A stretch of DNA of 64,000 bases from Schumannella sp. 10F1B-5-1 (GCF_006517535.1 NZ_VHQH01000034.1:248001-312000), one strand, 5' to 3'. Positions 1 through 8,821 are shown, numbered from the stretch's first letter. Made by a program: numbers and translations. Notes: generated by a model from the sequence alone, not told the origin.

Positions 1-679
1 CGCGCGGGTGCACGAGGCGCCGGGGTCGCGCATCCGGGTGCTGACCGGTCTGACCCGTGCGGGGCGCTGGCCCGAGATCACCGGTGACCGGGTGCGGGCG
101 GTGCTCGCCGCCTCCCGCGACTGGGTCGACTACCTCGTGGTCGATGTCGCCGCCAGCCTCGAGCACGACGAGGAGCTCACGAGCGACGTGATGGTGCCCC
201 GCCGCAACGCCGCGACCGACGCCGTGCTGCACGCGGCCGACCACGTGATCGAGGTGGGCCGCGCCGACCCGGTCGGCATCTCGCGCCTGCTGCATGCGCA
301 CGCCGAGCTGCTGGAGCAGATCGCGCCCGCGCGCAGCACGGTCGTGCTGAATCGCCTGCGGTCGAGCGCGATCGGGCTGGATGCGGCGGGTCAGGTGCGT
401 CAGACCCTCGCCCGCTTCGGCGGCATCGATCATCCCGTGCTGATCCCCGACGACGTGGCCGGCACGGACGCCGCCGTGCTGTCGGGCACGACGCTCGCGG
501 CCGTGGCTCCGCGGTCGCCGGCGCTCGCCGCCCTGCGCGCCTTCGTCGCCGCCGAGCTGCTGCCGCCGTCGGCCGTGGTGCCCGCTCGCGGCCGCCGCCG
601 GGGTCGCGACGGCGTCGTCGCGGGCGACGCCGCCGGCCGCCGGCGTGGACGGAGGGTCGGACGCCAACGGCTAGCCTGA
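1..679 (+). CDS. ParA/MinD (CpaE)-like P-loop ATPase, C-terminal part
   Basis: The gene enters from the left edge, so its start and the Walker A region are not visible. The remaining ~225 residues contain a Walker-B-like hydrophobic strand ending in acid (YLVVDVAAS), a later strand with an Asn-Arg pair (VVLNRLRSS) and the spacing of a MinD/ParA/CpaE-type ATPase. In actinobacteria such proteins sit next to tad-type pilus genes. The last 40 residues are an Arg/Gly-rich tail. The TGA stop overlaps the -10 box of the following kinase gene. The family assignment is by fold pattern only, and a septum-site or Flp-pilus role is inferred. Confidence 0.55.
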   Translation, partial: ARVHEAPGSRIRVLTGLTRAGRWPEITGDRVRAVLAASRDWVDYLVVDVAASLEHDEELTSDVMVPRRNAATDAVLHAADHVIEVGRADPVGISRLLHAHAELLEQIAPARSTVVLNRLRSSAIGLDAAGQVRQTLARFGGIDHPVLIPDDVAGTDAAVLSGTTLAAVAPRSPALAALRAFVAAELLPPSAVVPARGRRRGRDGVVAGDAAGRRRGRRVGRQRLA

Positions 680-683
680 ACCG
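672..683 (+). promoter_or_regulatory. leaderless -10 element for the PdtaS-like kinase
   Basis: TAGCCT at 672-677 lies exactly 6 nt before the GTG start at 684. This is the geometry of a -10 box whose transcript begins at the start codon. The same arrangement recurs before many genes in the window. No Shine-Dalgarno sequence precedes 684. Confidence 0.55.
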
Positions 684-2177
684 GTGAGCACCCTCTCGGA
701 GACCGTCCTCTCGCAGGAGCGATCGACCCAGGCCGACGTCGACTGGCTGCAGGTGCTGGTCGCCGACGGACAGCTGCTCGCCGACCTCGCCTTCGCCGAC
801 ATCGTGCTCTGGGTGCCCACCGACCTCGGCGGATTCATCGCGGTCTCGCACTCCCGGCCCAGCTCGGCGGCGACGCTCTTCTACCGCGACTTCGTCGGCC
901 AGCAGATCAAGCCCGAGTGGAAGTCGCAGGTCACCGAGGCCTTCGAGACCGGCGCCATCATCGACACCGCCGCCCCCGACTGGTACGAGGAGACGCCGAC
1001 GCGCGTCAGCGCCATCCCGGTCATGCGCCGACTCGATCCGAGCAGCACGGCCACGACCGACTCGCCGATCGCGGTCATCACCCGCCACTCGAACCTGAGC
1101 GAGGCGCGCACGCCCAGCCGCCAGGAGCTCACCTTCAACCAGTGCGCGACCGACCTGTTCGAGATGATCGCCGCGGGCGACTTCCCCGACATGCAGGCTC
1201 CCGCCGGCCCGCGTCGCGGCGCCCCGCGCGCCTCCGACGGACTGATCCGCCTCGATGTCGACGGCGTCGTCACCTTCGCCAGCCCGAACGGCCTCTCGGC
1301 GTTCAACCGTCTCGGCTTCGACGGCGAGCTCGAGGGCCTCTCGCTCGCCGAGGTCACGACCGAGCTCATCAAGGGCAAGCTCATCGTCGACGAGTCGCTG
1401 CCGCTCGTCGTCACCGGCCGGGCGCCGTGGCGCACCGACATCGAGGCCCGCGGCGTCACGATGACCCTGCGCACGATCCCCATCCGGCACGGCCTCACCC
1501 GCGTCGGCGCGATGGTGCTGGTGCGCGACGTCACCGAGGCGCGCCATCAGGAGCAGGAGCTCATCACCAAGGATGCGACGATCCGCGAGATCCACCACCG
1601 GGTGAAGAACAACCTGCAGACGGTGGCGTCGCTGCTGCGCATCCAGGCTCGCCGCAGTCACAGCCAGGAGGCGACCGATTCGCTGACCCAGGCCATGCGC
1701 CGGGTCGCGGCGATCGCGGTCGTGCACGACACGCTCAGCACCGGCCTCAGCCAGAACGTCGATTTCGACGAGGTCTTCGACCGGGTCGTCATGCTCACGG
1801 CCGAGGTCGCCGCCGGCCACAACTCCACCGTGCGTCCGGTGAAGAACGGCGAGTTCGGCGTGCTGCCGAGCGAGTATGCGACGCCGCTCGCCCTCGCGCT
1901 GACCGAGCTCGTGACGAACGCGGTCGAGCACGGGCTGCGCGACCGCGACGGCTCCGTCGAGATCCACGCGACCCGCGGCGACGACAAGCTGCGCGTCTCG
2001 GTCATCGACGACGGCGTCGGGCTGCCCGAGGGGCGGGTCGGATCGGGGCTCGGCACGCAGATCGTGCGCACCCTCATCCAGGGCGAGCTGAGCGGCACCA
2101 TCGACTGGCACACCCGCACCGGCGAGGGCACCGAGGTCACGATCGAGGTGCCGCTGCGCTATCTCGAGAAGCGCTGA
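684..2177 (+). CDS. pdtaS: PdtaS-like cytosolic sensor histidine kinase
   Basis: This 497-residue soluble kinase has a GAF-like N-terminal half (about 20-160), a PAS domain (about 185-290), and a HisKA_2/HATPase_c module. The dimerization helix carries the twin-His motif EIHHRVKNNLQ, with H304 the likely phosphoacceptor. The ATP-binding part shows the N box (ELVTNAVEHG) and G boxes (DDGVGLP, GSGLGTQIV). There are no membrane segments. Family knowledge: PdtaS phosphorylates the ANTAR-type RNA-binding regulator PdtaR, which is not in this window. The GTG at 684 is chosen because a -10 box ends 6 nt upstream. A whiB1 gene converges from the other side. Confidence 0.85.
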   Translation: MSTLSETVLSQERSTQADVDWLQVLVADGQLLADLAFADIVLWVPTDLGGFIAVSHSRPSSAATLFYRDFVGQQIKPEWKSQVTEAFETGAIIDTAAPDWYEETPTRVSAIPVMRRLDPSSTATTDSPIAVITRHSNLSEARTPSRQELTFNQCATDLFEMIAAGDFPDMQAPAGPRRGAPRASDGLIRLDVDGVVTFASPNGLSAFNRLGFDGELEGLSLAEVTTELIKGKLIVDESLPLVVTGRAPWRTDIEARGVTMTLRTIPIRHGLTRVGAMVLVRDVTEARHQEQELITKDATIREIHHRVKNNLQTVASLLRIQARRSHSQEATDSLTQAMRRVAAIAVVHDTLSTGLSQNVDFDEVFDRVVMLTAEVAAGHNSTVRPVKNGEFGVLPSEYATPLALALTELVTNAVEHGLRDRDGSVEIHATRGDDKLRVSVIDDGVGLPEGRVGSGLGTQIVRTLIQGELSGTIDWHTRTGEGTEVTIEVPLRYLEKR

Positions 2178-2257
2178 TCGCGACGAGAGCGCAGATCGTC
2201 ACGATGAGTGGATGCGCGCCCCGGCTGAGACTCGCTCAGAAAGCATCCGGAGACGAC

Positions 2258-2296
2258 TCACGCCGCCACCTCGTCGGAACGAGGTTGACGGCGTGA
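2258..2296. terminator. hairpin between convergent kinase and whiB1
   Basis: Arms TCACGCCG (2258-2265) and CGGCGTGA (2289-2296) enclose a second stem, CCTCGT with ACGAGG. The hairpin lies between two convergent genes and could stop transcription from both sides. No T tract is present. Confidence 0.4.
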
Positions 2297-2328
2297 GGGG
2301 TGCCGAGGCGCGGCGCCCCGGCGGAAGA

Positions 2329-2577
2329 TCAGGAGGCGCGGCGGGCGCGGGCGGCGCGGCGCTTGAGCGCGCGACGCTCGTCTTCGCTGAGGCCGCCCCA
2401 GACGCCCGAGTCCTGGTTGGTCTCGAGGGCGTACTGCAGGCACATCTCGGTGACCGAGCACTGAGCGCAGACCGTCTTGGCCTTCTCGATCTGGTCGACG
2501 GCGGGGCCCGTGTTCCCGACGGGGAAGAACAGCTCGGGATCAGCGGTCAGGCAGGCGGCATTGTCGCGCCAGTCCAT
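2329..2577 (-). CDS. whiB1: WhiB1-type iron-sulfur transcription factor
   Basis: This 82-residue Wbl protein has the four cluster ligands in the expected places (C9, C37, C40, C46 with CAQC as the CxxC), followed by the GVWGG turn and a basic C-terminus (RRALKRRAARARRAS). The opening MDWR and the FFPVGN segment match the WhiB1 subfamily. The ATG at 2577 is preferred over upstream in-frame starts because AAGGAG sits at normal spacing and the protein then has the usual WhiB1 length. Family knowledge: WhiB1 binds a [4Fe-4S] cluster, interacts with the housekeeping sigma factor and responds to nitric oxide. It probably has a long 5' leader. Confidence 0.93.
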   Translation of the reverse strand: MDWRDNAACLTADPELFFPVGNTGPAVDQIEKAKTVCAQCSVTEMCLQYALETNQDSGVWGGLSEDERRALKRRAARARRAS

Positions 2578-2759
2578 GGTGGTGCTCCTTGGGTTGTTGC
2601 GGGGACACACCGAATCGCGGACGAATCCGCACGATTCAGCGAAGATGAGATGACGTGGATTTCGGGAGGACGTCGACCTCATCGTCGGCGCTCAATCAAC
2701 CGTCAGCCACTGTTTCATACTTGTTACGGCAGATCAATAGGTCTGAATGGAGTGCGCCT

Positions 2760-3191
2760 GTGAATCCCCGGCATCCCCGGCCCGTCGTCTGGGCGGCTCT
2801 CGTGCTGCTGGGAGTGGAGGCCGCGCTGGCCTTCGCGAGCGCCGTCTGGGTGCTCGTCAGCATCCTCGGCGGCGGCGCCGACTCGGCCGCGAGCGCCTGG
2901 GCGCTGCTCGTTCTGGCGGCGATCGCGGTCGCCTTCCTCGTGGGCCTCGTCGTCGCGGTCGCGCGAGGTCGCGCCTGGGCGCGCACGGCGGTGATCGTGA
3001 CGCAGCTGCTGGTGATCCTGGTCGGCGCGAGCGCGCTCTGGGGTGTCGGTGCGCAGCCCGAGATCGGCTGGCCGCTGATCGTGCTCGGCGTCGCGCTGTT
3101 CGCGCTCATGCAGGTGCCGACCGTGCGACAGCACCTGCGCCTGCGCGGCGACGGCACGCTGCGCGAGGAGCCGGCGGATCGTGCCGGCTGA
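2760..3191 (+). CDS. four-TM hypothetical membrane protein
   Basis: The 143-residue protein is almost wholly hydrophobic, with four predicted membrane helices (about 10-35, 45-68, 75-97 and 103-122) and a short basic/acidic cytoplasmic tail. The GTG at 2760 is chosen because it gives a compact NPRHPRP start directly before the first helix. An upstream ATG at 2655 would add a polar stretch. The 3' end overlaps the next gene, the ABC ATPase, by 11 bp, so the three genes 2760-5657 are probably one operon. Its function is not recognisable. An accessory subunit of the exporter is possible. Confidence 0.65.
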   Translation: MNPRHPRPVVWAALVLLGVEAALAFASAVWVLVSILGGGADSAASAWALLVLAAIAVAFLVGLVVAVARGRAWARTAVIVTQLLVILVGASALWGVGAQPEIGWPLIVLGVALFALMQVPTVRQHLRLRGDGTLREEPADRAG

Positions 3192-3993
3192 GTCGCCCAC
3201 CGGACCGGCCGGACCCGCCGGACCGGCCGGGCCCGACGCGCCGCTCGCCCTCGAGCTGCGCGGACTGCGCAAGAGCTTCGGCGCGCAGGTCGCGGTCGAC
3301 GGCATCGATCTCGCCGTGCCCGCCGGCTCCTTCTTCGGGCTCGTCGGTCCGAACGGCGCGGGCAAGACCACGACCCTGTCGATGGCGACCGGACTCCTGC
3401 GCCCCGACGCGGGAGCGGTGCGCGTGCACGGGCTCGACGTCTGGGCCGATCCGCTCGCGGCGAAGCGCGTGATCGGCAACCTCGCCGACGGGGTCGAGCT
3501 CTTCGACCGGCTCACCGGCGAGCAGCTCATCGTCTACACCGGGATGCTGTTCGGCCTCGACCGCGCCACCGCGGCCGGCCGCGCATCCGACCTGCTCGAT
3601 CTGCTCGACCTCACCACGAGCGCGGGCTCGCCCGTCAGCGACTACTCGGCGGGCATGCGCAAGAAGATCGGGCTCGCGGCCGCGCTCGTGCACTCGCCCC
3701 GGCTGCTGGTGCTCGACGAGCCCTTCGAGTCGGTCGATCCGGTGTCGGCGGCGAACATCCGCGACATCCTGACCGGCTTCGCGCGCTCGGGCGGCACCGT
3801 CGTCGTGTCGAGCCATTCGATGGATCTGGTGCAGCGGATGTGCGACCACGTCGCGATCGTGGCCGGCGGACGCGTGCTCGCCGCCGGCTCGGTCGACGAG
3901 GTGCGCGGGCCGGGCACGCTCGAGGACCGCTTCCTGCAGCTGGTCGGAGGACGCCGGCACGACGAGGGGCCCGAGTGGCTGCGGGGCAGCTGA
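3181..3993 (+). CDS. ABC transporter ATP-binding protein
   Basis: This 270-residue ABC ATPase has Walker A GPNGAGKTTT, signature YSAGMRKK (a variant of LSGGQ), Walker B LLVLDEPFESVDP and the switch His in SSHSMD. The N-terminus begins with a short Gly-Pro-Ala repeat (GPAGPAGPAGP) not needed by the family. The arrangement resembles ABC-2-type exporters. The GTG start lies inside the end of the preceding gene and the 3' end overlaps the permease gene by 19 bp, so translation is probably coupled. The substrate is unknown. Confidence 0.88.
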   Translation: MPAESPTGPAGPAGPAGPDAPLALELRGLRKSFGAQVAVDGIDLAVPAGSFFGLVGPNGAGKTTTLSMATGLLRPDAGAVRVHGLDVWADPLAAKRVIGNLADGVELFDRLTGEQLIVYTGMLFGLDRATAAGRASDLLDLLDLTTSAGSPVSDYSAGMRKKIGLAAALVHSPRLLVLDEPFESVDPVSAANIRDILTGFARSGGTVVVSSHSMDLVQRMCDHVAIVAGGRVLAAGSVDEVRGPGTLEDRFLQLVGGRRHDEGPEWLRGS

Positions 3994-5657
3994 CCGGCCC
4001 CGGGCCCGCCGCCGCGAGCGGACCGGGCGGACCGGGCGAGCGCGGCGCGACGGGCCCGCTGAGCGAGCGCGCGACGCTCGCCCTGCTGCTGCGTCTGCGG
4101 TTCCAGGTGCTGAGGAACACGCTGCGCGCCAACGTGCTGCAGCTCGTGCTGGTGATCCTCGGCGGGGTGCAGGGCTCGATCGTGGCGGTCCTCGCGATCG
4201 TGGGCCTCGTCGCTCTCGGCCTGCTCGGCGGCGACACGGCCGGCGCGCTCGAGACGCGGCAGCGCACGATCGTCGTCGGCGGGCTCGTGCTCACGCTCGG
4301 CTGGATGATCGTTCCCCTCATCACGAGCGGCGTCGAGAACACGCTCGACCCGCGGCGCCTCGCGCGGTTCCCGCTGCGGGTGGGCACCCTGCTGCGCGCC
4401 CAGGTGCTGGTGGGCCTGACCTGGATTCCCGGCATCCTCACCGCACTGGTCGCCCTGGCGACGGCCGCGGTGTGGCGGGGTCCGGCCGTCGCGGTGGCTC
4501 TGCTCTGCGCGGTGCCGGGCGTGCTGATCTGCGTGGTCGGCAGCCGGCTCGCCGCGTCGCTGATCTCGACCGCCATCGCGAGCCGCCGGATCGGCCTGCG
4601 GGTCGCGGTCGCCGTGGTGGCGCTGGCCGTGCTGGTGCTGCCGATCGGCGGGGCGATCGTGATCGGGATGCGCGCCCCCGAGCCGGTGGGCGGCGCCGTC
4701 GACGCGCTCGCCTGGTCGCCGCTCGCCGTGATCTGGACGGCGCCGGGCCTCGTCGCCGAGGGGCGCCCCGCATCCGCCGTTCTCGCGATCGCGCTGGGAC
4801 TCATCGTGCTCGCGGTGCTCGTGCTCGCCTGGCGCGCGAGCGTGATCGCGACGACCCGCACGACCGGCGACGCGGGAGGCCGCTCGGTCGCGGCCGGACG
4901 CCTCGGCCCGCTGCGCTGGATGCCGGCGACGCCCGCCGGGGCGATCGCGGCGAGGTCGCTCGCGTACTGGTTCCGCGACACCCGCTACACCCGGCAGCTC
5001 GTGGTCGTGCCGCTCATGCCGGCCCTGCTGATCCTCTGGGCGCGCATCATCGATCAGCCGGCGCTCGCGATCGGCGTCGCCCCGCTCGTCGCCGGGCTGC
5101 TGCCGCTGACGATGTTCGCCGGCCTCTCCTACGACGGCACCGCTTTCGCGGGTCAGCTGATGTCGCCCGCGACGGGCCGCGACGATCGGGTGGGCCGCAC
5201 CGCGGCGATCGCGCTGATCGCCGGCCCGGCCACGCTGGTGATCGCTCTCGTCGGGCTCGGCGTCGTCGGTCGCGTCGACCTGCTGCCCCCGGTGCTCGGG
5301 ATGAGCGCGGCCGTGCTGCTCGGAGCGCTCGGCGTGATCGCGGTGTCGTCGGCGCTCGTCGTGGTGCCGGTTCCGCGCACGGGCCGCAACCCCTTCGCCG
5401 GCTCGGCCGGGGCCGGCATGACCTCGATCGTCGGCTCCTATGCCGTGACCGGCATCACCGGGCTGCTCGCCCTGCCGGCGCTCGGACTCGGCATCGCGGC
5501 GATCATCATCGGAGCGGGCTGGCTCGGCTGGCTCGCGCTCGCGGTCGGCGTGATCGAGGGCGTCGCGCTGCTGATCGTCGGCGTGCGCATGGGCGGCGGG
5601 TTGCTCGACCGGCGCGGGCCCGAGATCCTGGCGCGGTTGCGCAGCACGGGCGCCTGA
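3975..5657 (+). CDS. ABC transporter permease (multi-TM)
   Basis: This ~560-residue protein has about a dozen hydrophobic segments between residues 45 and 545, and so is a large export-type permease. A GTG at 3975, inside the end of the ATPase gene, gives an N-terminus that again starts with a Gly/Pro/Ala-rich stretch before the first helix. The overlap with the ATPase gene makes the two a transporter pair. No substrate signature is visible. Related actinobacterial pairs are annotated only as ABC transporter permeases, and some lie in drug or cell-envelope export systems. Confidence 0.75.
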   Translation: MAAGQLTGPGPAAASGPGGPGERGATGPLSERATLALLLRLRFQVLRNTLRANVLQLVLVILGGVQGSIVAVLAIVGLVALGLLGGDTAGALETRQRTIVVGGLVLTLGWMIVPLITSGVENTLDPRRLARFPLRVGTLLRAQVLVGLTWIPGILTALVALATAAVWRGPAVAVALLCAVPGVLICVVGSRLAASLISTAIASRRIGLRVAVAVVALAVLVLPIGGAIVIGMRAPEPVGGAVDALAWSPLAVIWTAPGLVAEGRPASAVLAIALGLIVLAVLVLAWRASVIATTRTTGDAGGRSVAAGRLGPLRWMPATPAGAIAARSLAYWFRDTRYTRQLVVVPLMPALLILWARIIDQPALAIGVAPLVAGLLPLTMFAGLSYDGTAFAGQLMSPATGRDDRVGRTAAIALIAGPATLVIALVGLGVVGRVDLLPPVLGMSAAVLLGALGVIAVSSALVVVPVPRTGRNPFAGSAGAGMTSIVGSYAVTGITGLLALPALGLGIAAIIIGAGWLGWLALAVGVIEGVALLIVGVRMGGGLLDRRGPEILARLRSTGA

Positions 5658-5721
5658 CGCGCATCCCTGTCGAGGCTCAGGCGGCGGCCGCGGAAGCGGC
5701 CGCGCCCCAGGCGGCCGCGGC

Positions 5722-6198
5722 TCAGGCGGCGGCGAGCCCCAGCTTCTTGCGCAGCATCGCGACGTGCCCGGTCGCCTTCGTGTTGTAGAAGGTCTGCTCG
5801 ACCTTGCCGTCGGCGTCGATCACGAAGGTCGAGCGCAGCACGCCGGTGATCGTCTTGCCGTAGTTCTGCTTCTCGCCCCAGGCGGTGTAGGCCTCGTGCA
5901 CGGCGTGGTCGGGGTCGCTCAGCAGCGGGAACGGCAGCTTCTCGTCGTCGCGGAAGCTCGCGAGCTTCTCGACGCTGTCGCGCGAGACGCCGAGCACCGT
6001 GTAGCCGGCGGCCTGCAGCGGCGCGGAGCTGTCGCGGAAGTCGCACGCCTGCGTCGTGCATCCCGGCGTGAACGCCTGCGGGTAGAAGTAAAGGATCACG
6101 CGCTGCCCGCGCAGCTGCGACAGCGTCACGGCGTCGCCGTGGTCGTCGCTCAGGGTGAAGTCGGGGGCGAGGTCTCCGGGCTGCAGGCGTTCGGTCAC
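5722..6198 (-). CDS. bcp: thioredoxin-dependent thiol peroxidase (Bcp/PrxQ)
   Basis: The 158-residue peroxiredoxin reduces peroxides with thioredoxin as donor. The active-site loop FTPGCTTQACDF places the peroxidatic cysteine at C47 and the resolving cysteine at C52, the five-residue spacing typical of PrxQ/Bcp. The usual opening (GDLAPDFTL) and the conserved Arg region (VLRSTFVIDADG) are present. The GTG start at 6198 is supported by TAGGCT on the minus strand (6205-6210) exactly 6 nt upstream, so the message is probably leaderless. The short gap to the upstream permease stop contains several repeats of CAGGCGGC-like sequence that run into the C-terminal Ala codons. Confidence 0.92.
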   Translation of the reverse strand: MTERLQPGDLAPDFTLSDDHGDAVTLSQLRGQRVILYFYPQAFTPGCTTQACDFRDSSAPLQAAGYTVLGVSRDSVEKLASFRDDEKLPFPLLSDPDHAVHEAYTAWGEKQNYGKTITGVLRSTFVIDADGKVEQTFYNTKATGHVAMLRKKLGLAAA

Positions 6199-6330
6199 CC
6201 GACGAGCCTAGGTGGATGCGGTGGCCGCCGCCGCTCGAGCGGCCCGAGCCGGCCGTGGTCGCGAGCACCCTCCGCGGGGTGCTATCGTTGTCCCTCGGTT
6301 CGGTTCGCCGGATCAACCGCCTCACGGCGA

Positions 6331-6406
<76 letters not shown>

Positions 6407-6408
6407 CG

Positions 6409-6441
6409 AAGGCCCGGATCCTCACGGATCCGGGCCTTTCT
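6409..6441 (+). terminator. rho-independent terminator after tRNA-Lys
   Basis: The inverted repeat AAGGCCCGGATCC (6409-6421) and GGATCCGGGCCTT (6426-6438) has a 4-nt loop and is followed by a T/C run. Because crossover was in the tRNA 3' end, this terminator should be island-derived. Confidence 0.8.
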
Positions 6442-6742
6442 CGTTGCGCGGCGGCGTCTGCGAGGCCTCGACCCGATGGAAACCCGCCGTAATGGTGGGC
6501 GCTGGTTTTCGCTGAGTGCGCGTCGCGCTGATCGTCGACGGGAAGTCTTCGTGGCATTCTGGCCGACCTCGACCTCGACCTCAATCTCGCGGCGCCCGCT
6601 ATCCACCACCTCAGCGGCCACGCGGTGCGACCCGACCGCGGGAGCCTGGCGGGCACGAGCTGACCCGCCAGGCTCCAATCGGGAACGCAACGAACTCCTG
6701 AGCGAGTTGCCGGCGTTCCCCAGTCGGGTGCCGAACGAGCTG
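6442..6742. other. non-coding left arm of the island
   Basis: About 300 bp lie between the tRNA terminator and the stop codon of the membrane-protein gene. No convincing coding sequence is visible. The notable element is a perfect 13-bp inverted repeat, GGAGCCTGGCGGG (6641-6653) with CCCGCCAGGCTCC (6664-6676), and a 10-nt loop. It could terminate the leftward gene or be a recombination or protein-binding site. A short run of GACCTC repeats lies near 6565-6585. Confidence 0.5.
6641..6676. terminator. perfect 13-bp hairpin in the island left arm
   Basis: Two perfect 13-bp arms surround a 10-nt loop, about 65 bp beyond the stop of the leftward membrane-protein gene. There is no T tract, so its role as a terminator is uncertain. 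Confidence 0.45.
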
Positions 6743-7441
6743 TCAGCCGAGGATTCGGTTGGTCACCGCGCTGAGACTACGGAGAGCGCGCGCCGATGCG
6801 ACGGCAGTGAAGATCGCGATCGCCCATGCGATCAGCAGGCCGGCAATGAACCGGATCTGCCCCGGGAACAGACGCCGCCAACGGGCGCGAGCTGATGGAG
6901 CGGTCCGTCCAGCGAGTTGAAGGTCACGAGCGAACCAGTCCAGTGTGAGGTCGCCCGCACTCCACGCCAGGATCCTCGACACAGTCGTATACGCGTGGTT
7001 GATCAGCTTGCGCGGCGAGTGCAGTTCGGTCATCAATGTCACCCGATGCTCGAGCCACTTCGCGACCCAGCGCTCGCGCGGCGAGAGCACCGCGTAGAAG
7101 CGCGGAACCAACATCGCTAGCTCGAGCTGGGGCGTGCTCAATCCGGTCGAGAACGGATGCCATTTCGCCTGGCGCGTCAGGCGCTCCGCAAAGTCGATGA
7201 CGCGATCGACCAACTGAGCGCGCTGTTCAGCTACCGCGGCAGCGCGTCGCCGGTGGCCGTCGACAAACCAGAGCGACACAGTGACGGCCACCGCTGCAGC
7301 AGATGCCAAACTCCCGATCGCGAGGAGAAAAAGTGAGATATCCACGGCAGAACCATACGGTTCTTGAGGCATCGATCCGCCTGACTCGCTAGCTCCCGAC
7401 CGCCGCACTAGGCGAGAGGCGACTGTCTGCGTGCGCTTCAC
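6743..7441 (-). CDS. island membrane protein, unknown function
   Basis: Up to 232 residues. A hydrophobic helix near residues 34-60 is followed by an Arg/Ala/Glu-rich helix that may be coiled coil (about 65-95). A soluble region with many Trp, Arg and His residues runs to about 185, and a second membrane helix lies at about 193-218. The soluble domain is therefore flanked by two TM segments. I do not recognise the family. The start is uncertain: GTG 7441, ATG 7372 and GTG 7345 are in frame, and the last lies just before the first TM helix, next to a small inverted repeat (AGAACC/GGTTCT at 7349-7364). It lies in the island, tandem with and downstream of the HEPN/RES gene, and could be a membrane partner or effector. 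Confidence 0.6.
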   Translation of the reverse strand: MKRTQTVASRLVRRSGASESGGSMPQEPYGSAVDISLFLLAIGSLASAAAVAVTVSLWFVDGHRRRAAAVAEQRAQLVDRVIDFAERLTRQAKWHPFSTGLSTPQLELAMLVPRFYAVLSPRERWVAKWLEHRVTLMTELHSPRKLINHAYTTVSRILAWSAGDLTLDWFARDLQLAGRTAPSARARWRRLFPGQIRFIAGLLIAWAIAIFTAVASARALRSLSAVTNRILG

Positions 7442-7489
7442 CTCCGATCTGCATCGAGTGAGCGCAGGTAGCGGTAGGGCCTGCCAACC

Positions 7490-8686
7490 TCACAAAGGCG
7501 CGTCGATCCGGGCTACTGACTTCGGATCGAGAGCCAGTATCGACACGTCGGATCCGGTTCCTTGCTCAGCCATCGCTTCGTTGCCGACAAAAAGGACGCA
7601 GTTGGTGACACTCGAATCTCTCGAGGATCGCCAGATGACCCCGCCGACTCGCTCTTCGTCAACATGGAGTTCGTAGCGGAAGTACTCGGCGATGATCTGC
7701 GTCGGTACGTAGTCGAGGTTCTGGGTATCCGATGGGTCTGCGATTTTCGCGACGTCCTTCACGAAGTCGTGCATGAACTTGCGAGCCGCTCGCTTGTGGC
7801 CTTCTTCGGGATCGAAGAGAGAGGGGATGGCTCCGGCGGTGGTCAGATCCACGACTAGGACGTCGCGGAGAAGAGCGAACTTCCCGATCGTTCCGTCCAG
7901 AGACTTGCCAGCGTACCCGGCCACCTCGGCTCGAGCTCCTGCGGCGGTTGAGGCACCATAAAAGGCTCCGATGCCTTTTGGCGTCATCCGATTGTCGCGC
8001 GCAACTCCGTCAGGTGGGGATCCCAGGTCTCTTGCGCTGGAGTAGCTCTTGCTCGCATCGTGCGGTCGCACTCGCCACCAACTCGTGCCGGCAACGAGAG
8101 TGGTGATCTGTCCCGCTTCCTCGACAGCCGCCGTAACCGCGGCGGGGATCCCGTGCATGGCGATTTCGCCTGCGCCGTCGGCGGTGCTCTGGTCGAACGC
8201 CAGGAAGGTGTACCGACGCCGGTGCTTTACGAAGTCCCGGAAGCCTTCCCATCCCCATTGGAGTGCTTGTGTGGGGGACGCAGCATAGGGATCTCGCGGC
8301 ACCCATTCCATTTGTGTGATGGACCGGGCGAGGTCGGCGAACAGGTCGCCGTTCTCGGTGACCTCGTGGATCTCGAGTAGGTCCTCGGGGTCGTAGATCG
8401 CCATCTGATAACCGCCGTCGGCTGAGGAGTAGAGCACCTGCTCGATGGGGTCCTCGTACTCCGTGCGGAATCCGTCAACTATCAGCTCGAGGATCAGCTC
8501 GGTGTTCGCTGAGGCATCGGGCCATTCGGGTGTGCGGGAGCAGTAGCTGCACTCAGCGCGGCCGCCTCCTAGCTGGACGAACCGCTGCAGCGCCTCATCC
8601 GAAACACAGTCGGAGCAGACGGTCGTGCCCAAGTCTGTCCATCCGCGCGCCTCGATCTCTTCGAGCCACCTTTTCGCACCACCCAT
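7490..8686 (-). CDS. HEPN/RES N-terminal domain plus RES domain protein
   Basis: 398 residues. The N-terminal part (1-200) carries a zinc-ribbon-like pair, C24xxC27 and C46xxC49, and a HEPN-type Rx4H motif (R150 DFVK H155) within FRDFVKHRRRYTF, matching the HEPN/RES N-terminal domain. The C-terminal part (about 200-385) is a RES domain with the conserved Arg (R205 in SWWRVRP), Tyr (Y243), Glu (E254) and Ser (S355 in WRSSRD). Family knowledge: RES toxins such as those of Res-Xre pairs degrade NAD+, and HEPN domains are often ribonucleases. The ATG at 8686 has GGAGGTGAGGT upstream on the minus strand. No small Xre antitoxin is beside it. The divergent neighbour is the large helical-repeat/PIN-like protein. 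Effector activity is inferred. Confidence 0.8.
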   Translation of the reverse strand: MGGAKRWLEEIEARGWTDLGTTVCSDCVSDEALQRFVQLGGGRAECSYCSRTPEWPDASANTELILELIVDGFRTEYEDPIEQVLYSSADGGYQMAIYDPEDLLEIHEVTENGDLFADLARSITQMEWVPRDPYAASPTQALQWGWEGFRDFVKHRRRYTFLAFDQSTADGAGEIAMHGIPAAVTAAVEEAGQITTLVAGTSWWRVRPHDASKSYSSARDLGSPPDGVARDNRMTPKGIGAFYGASTAAGARAEVAGYAGKSLDGTIGKFALLRDVLVVDLTTAGAIPSLFDPEEGHKRAARKFMHDFVKDVAKIADPSDTQNLDYVPTQIIAEYFRYELHVDEERVGGVIWRSSRDSSVTNCVLFVGNEAMAEQGTGSDVSILALDPKSVARIDAPL

Positions 8687-8821
8687 GCGACCTCACCTCC
8701 AATCCGCGCATCGCTGCGCCGGATAAATCATCATCGGACTAGTTGTGATGATCGCCGACTTTCCAAGGGAATGTCACTCCTTCGTGAGACGATCGCGCTG
8801 TCCCTGAGCCAGAGGAGAAGC

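Noticed and set aside
177-2111. Long open frame on the minus strand opposite the PdtaS-like kinase (over 600 codons)
   Set aside because: It mirrors a well-supported gene in a very GC-rich genome, its translation is Arg/Asp/Gly/Val-rich with no domain, and it overlaps the end of the ATPase gene. It is a composition artefact.
5658-5721. CAGGCGGC-rich tandem stretch as a functional repeat
   Set aside because: The copies are irregular and consist of Ala-codon-like GC-rich sequence at the end of bcp. No distinct structure supports a separate element.
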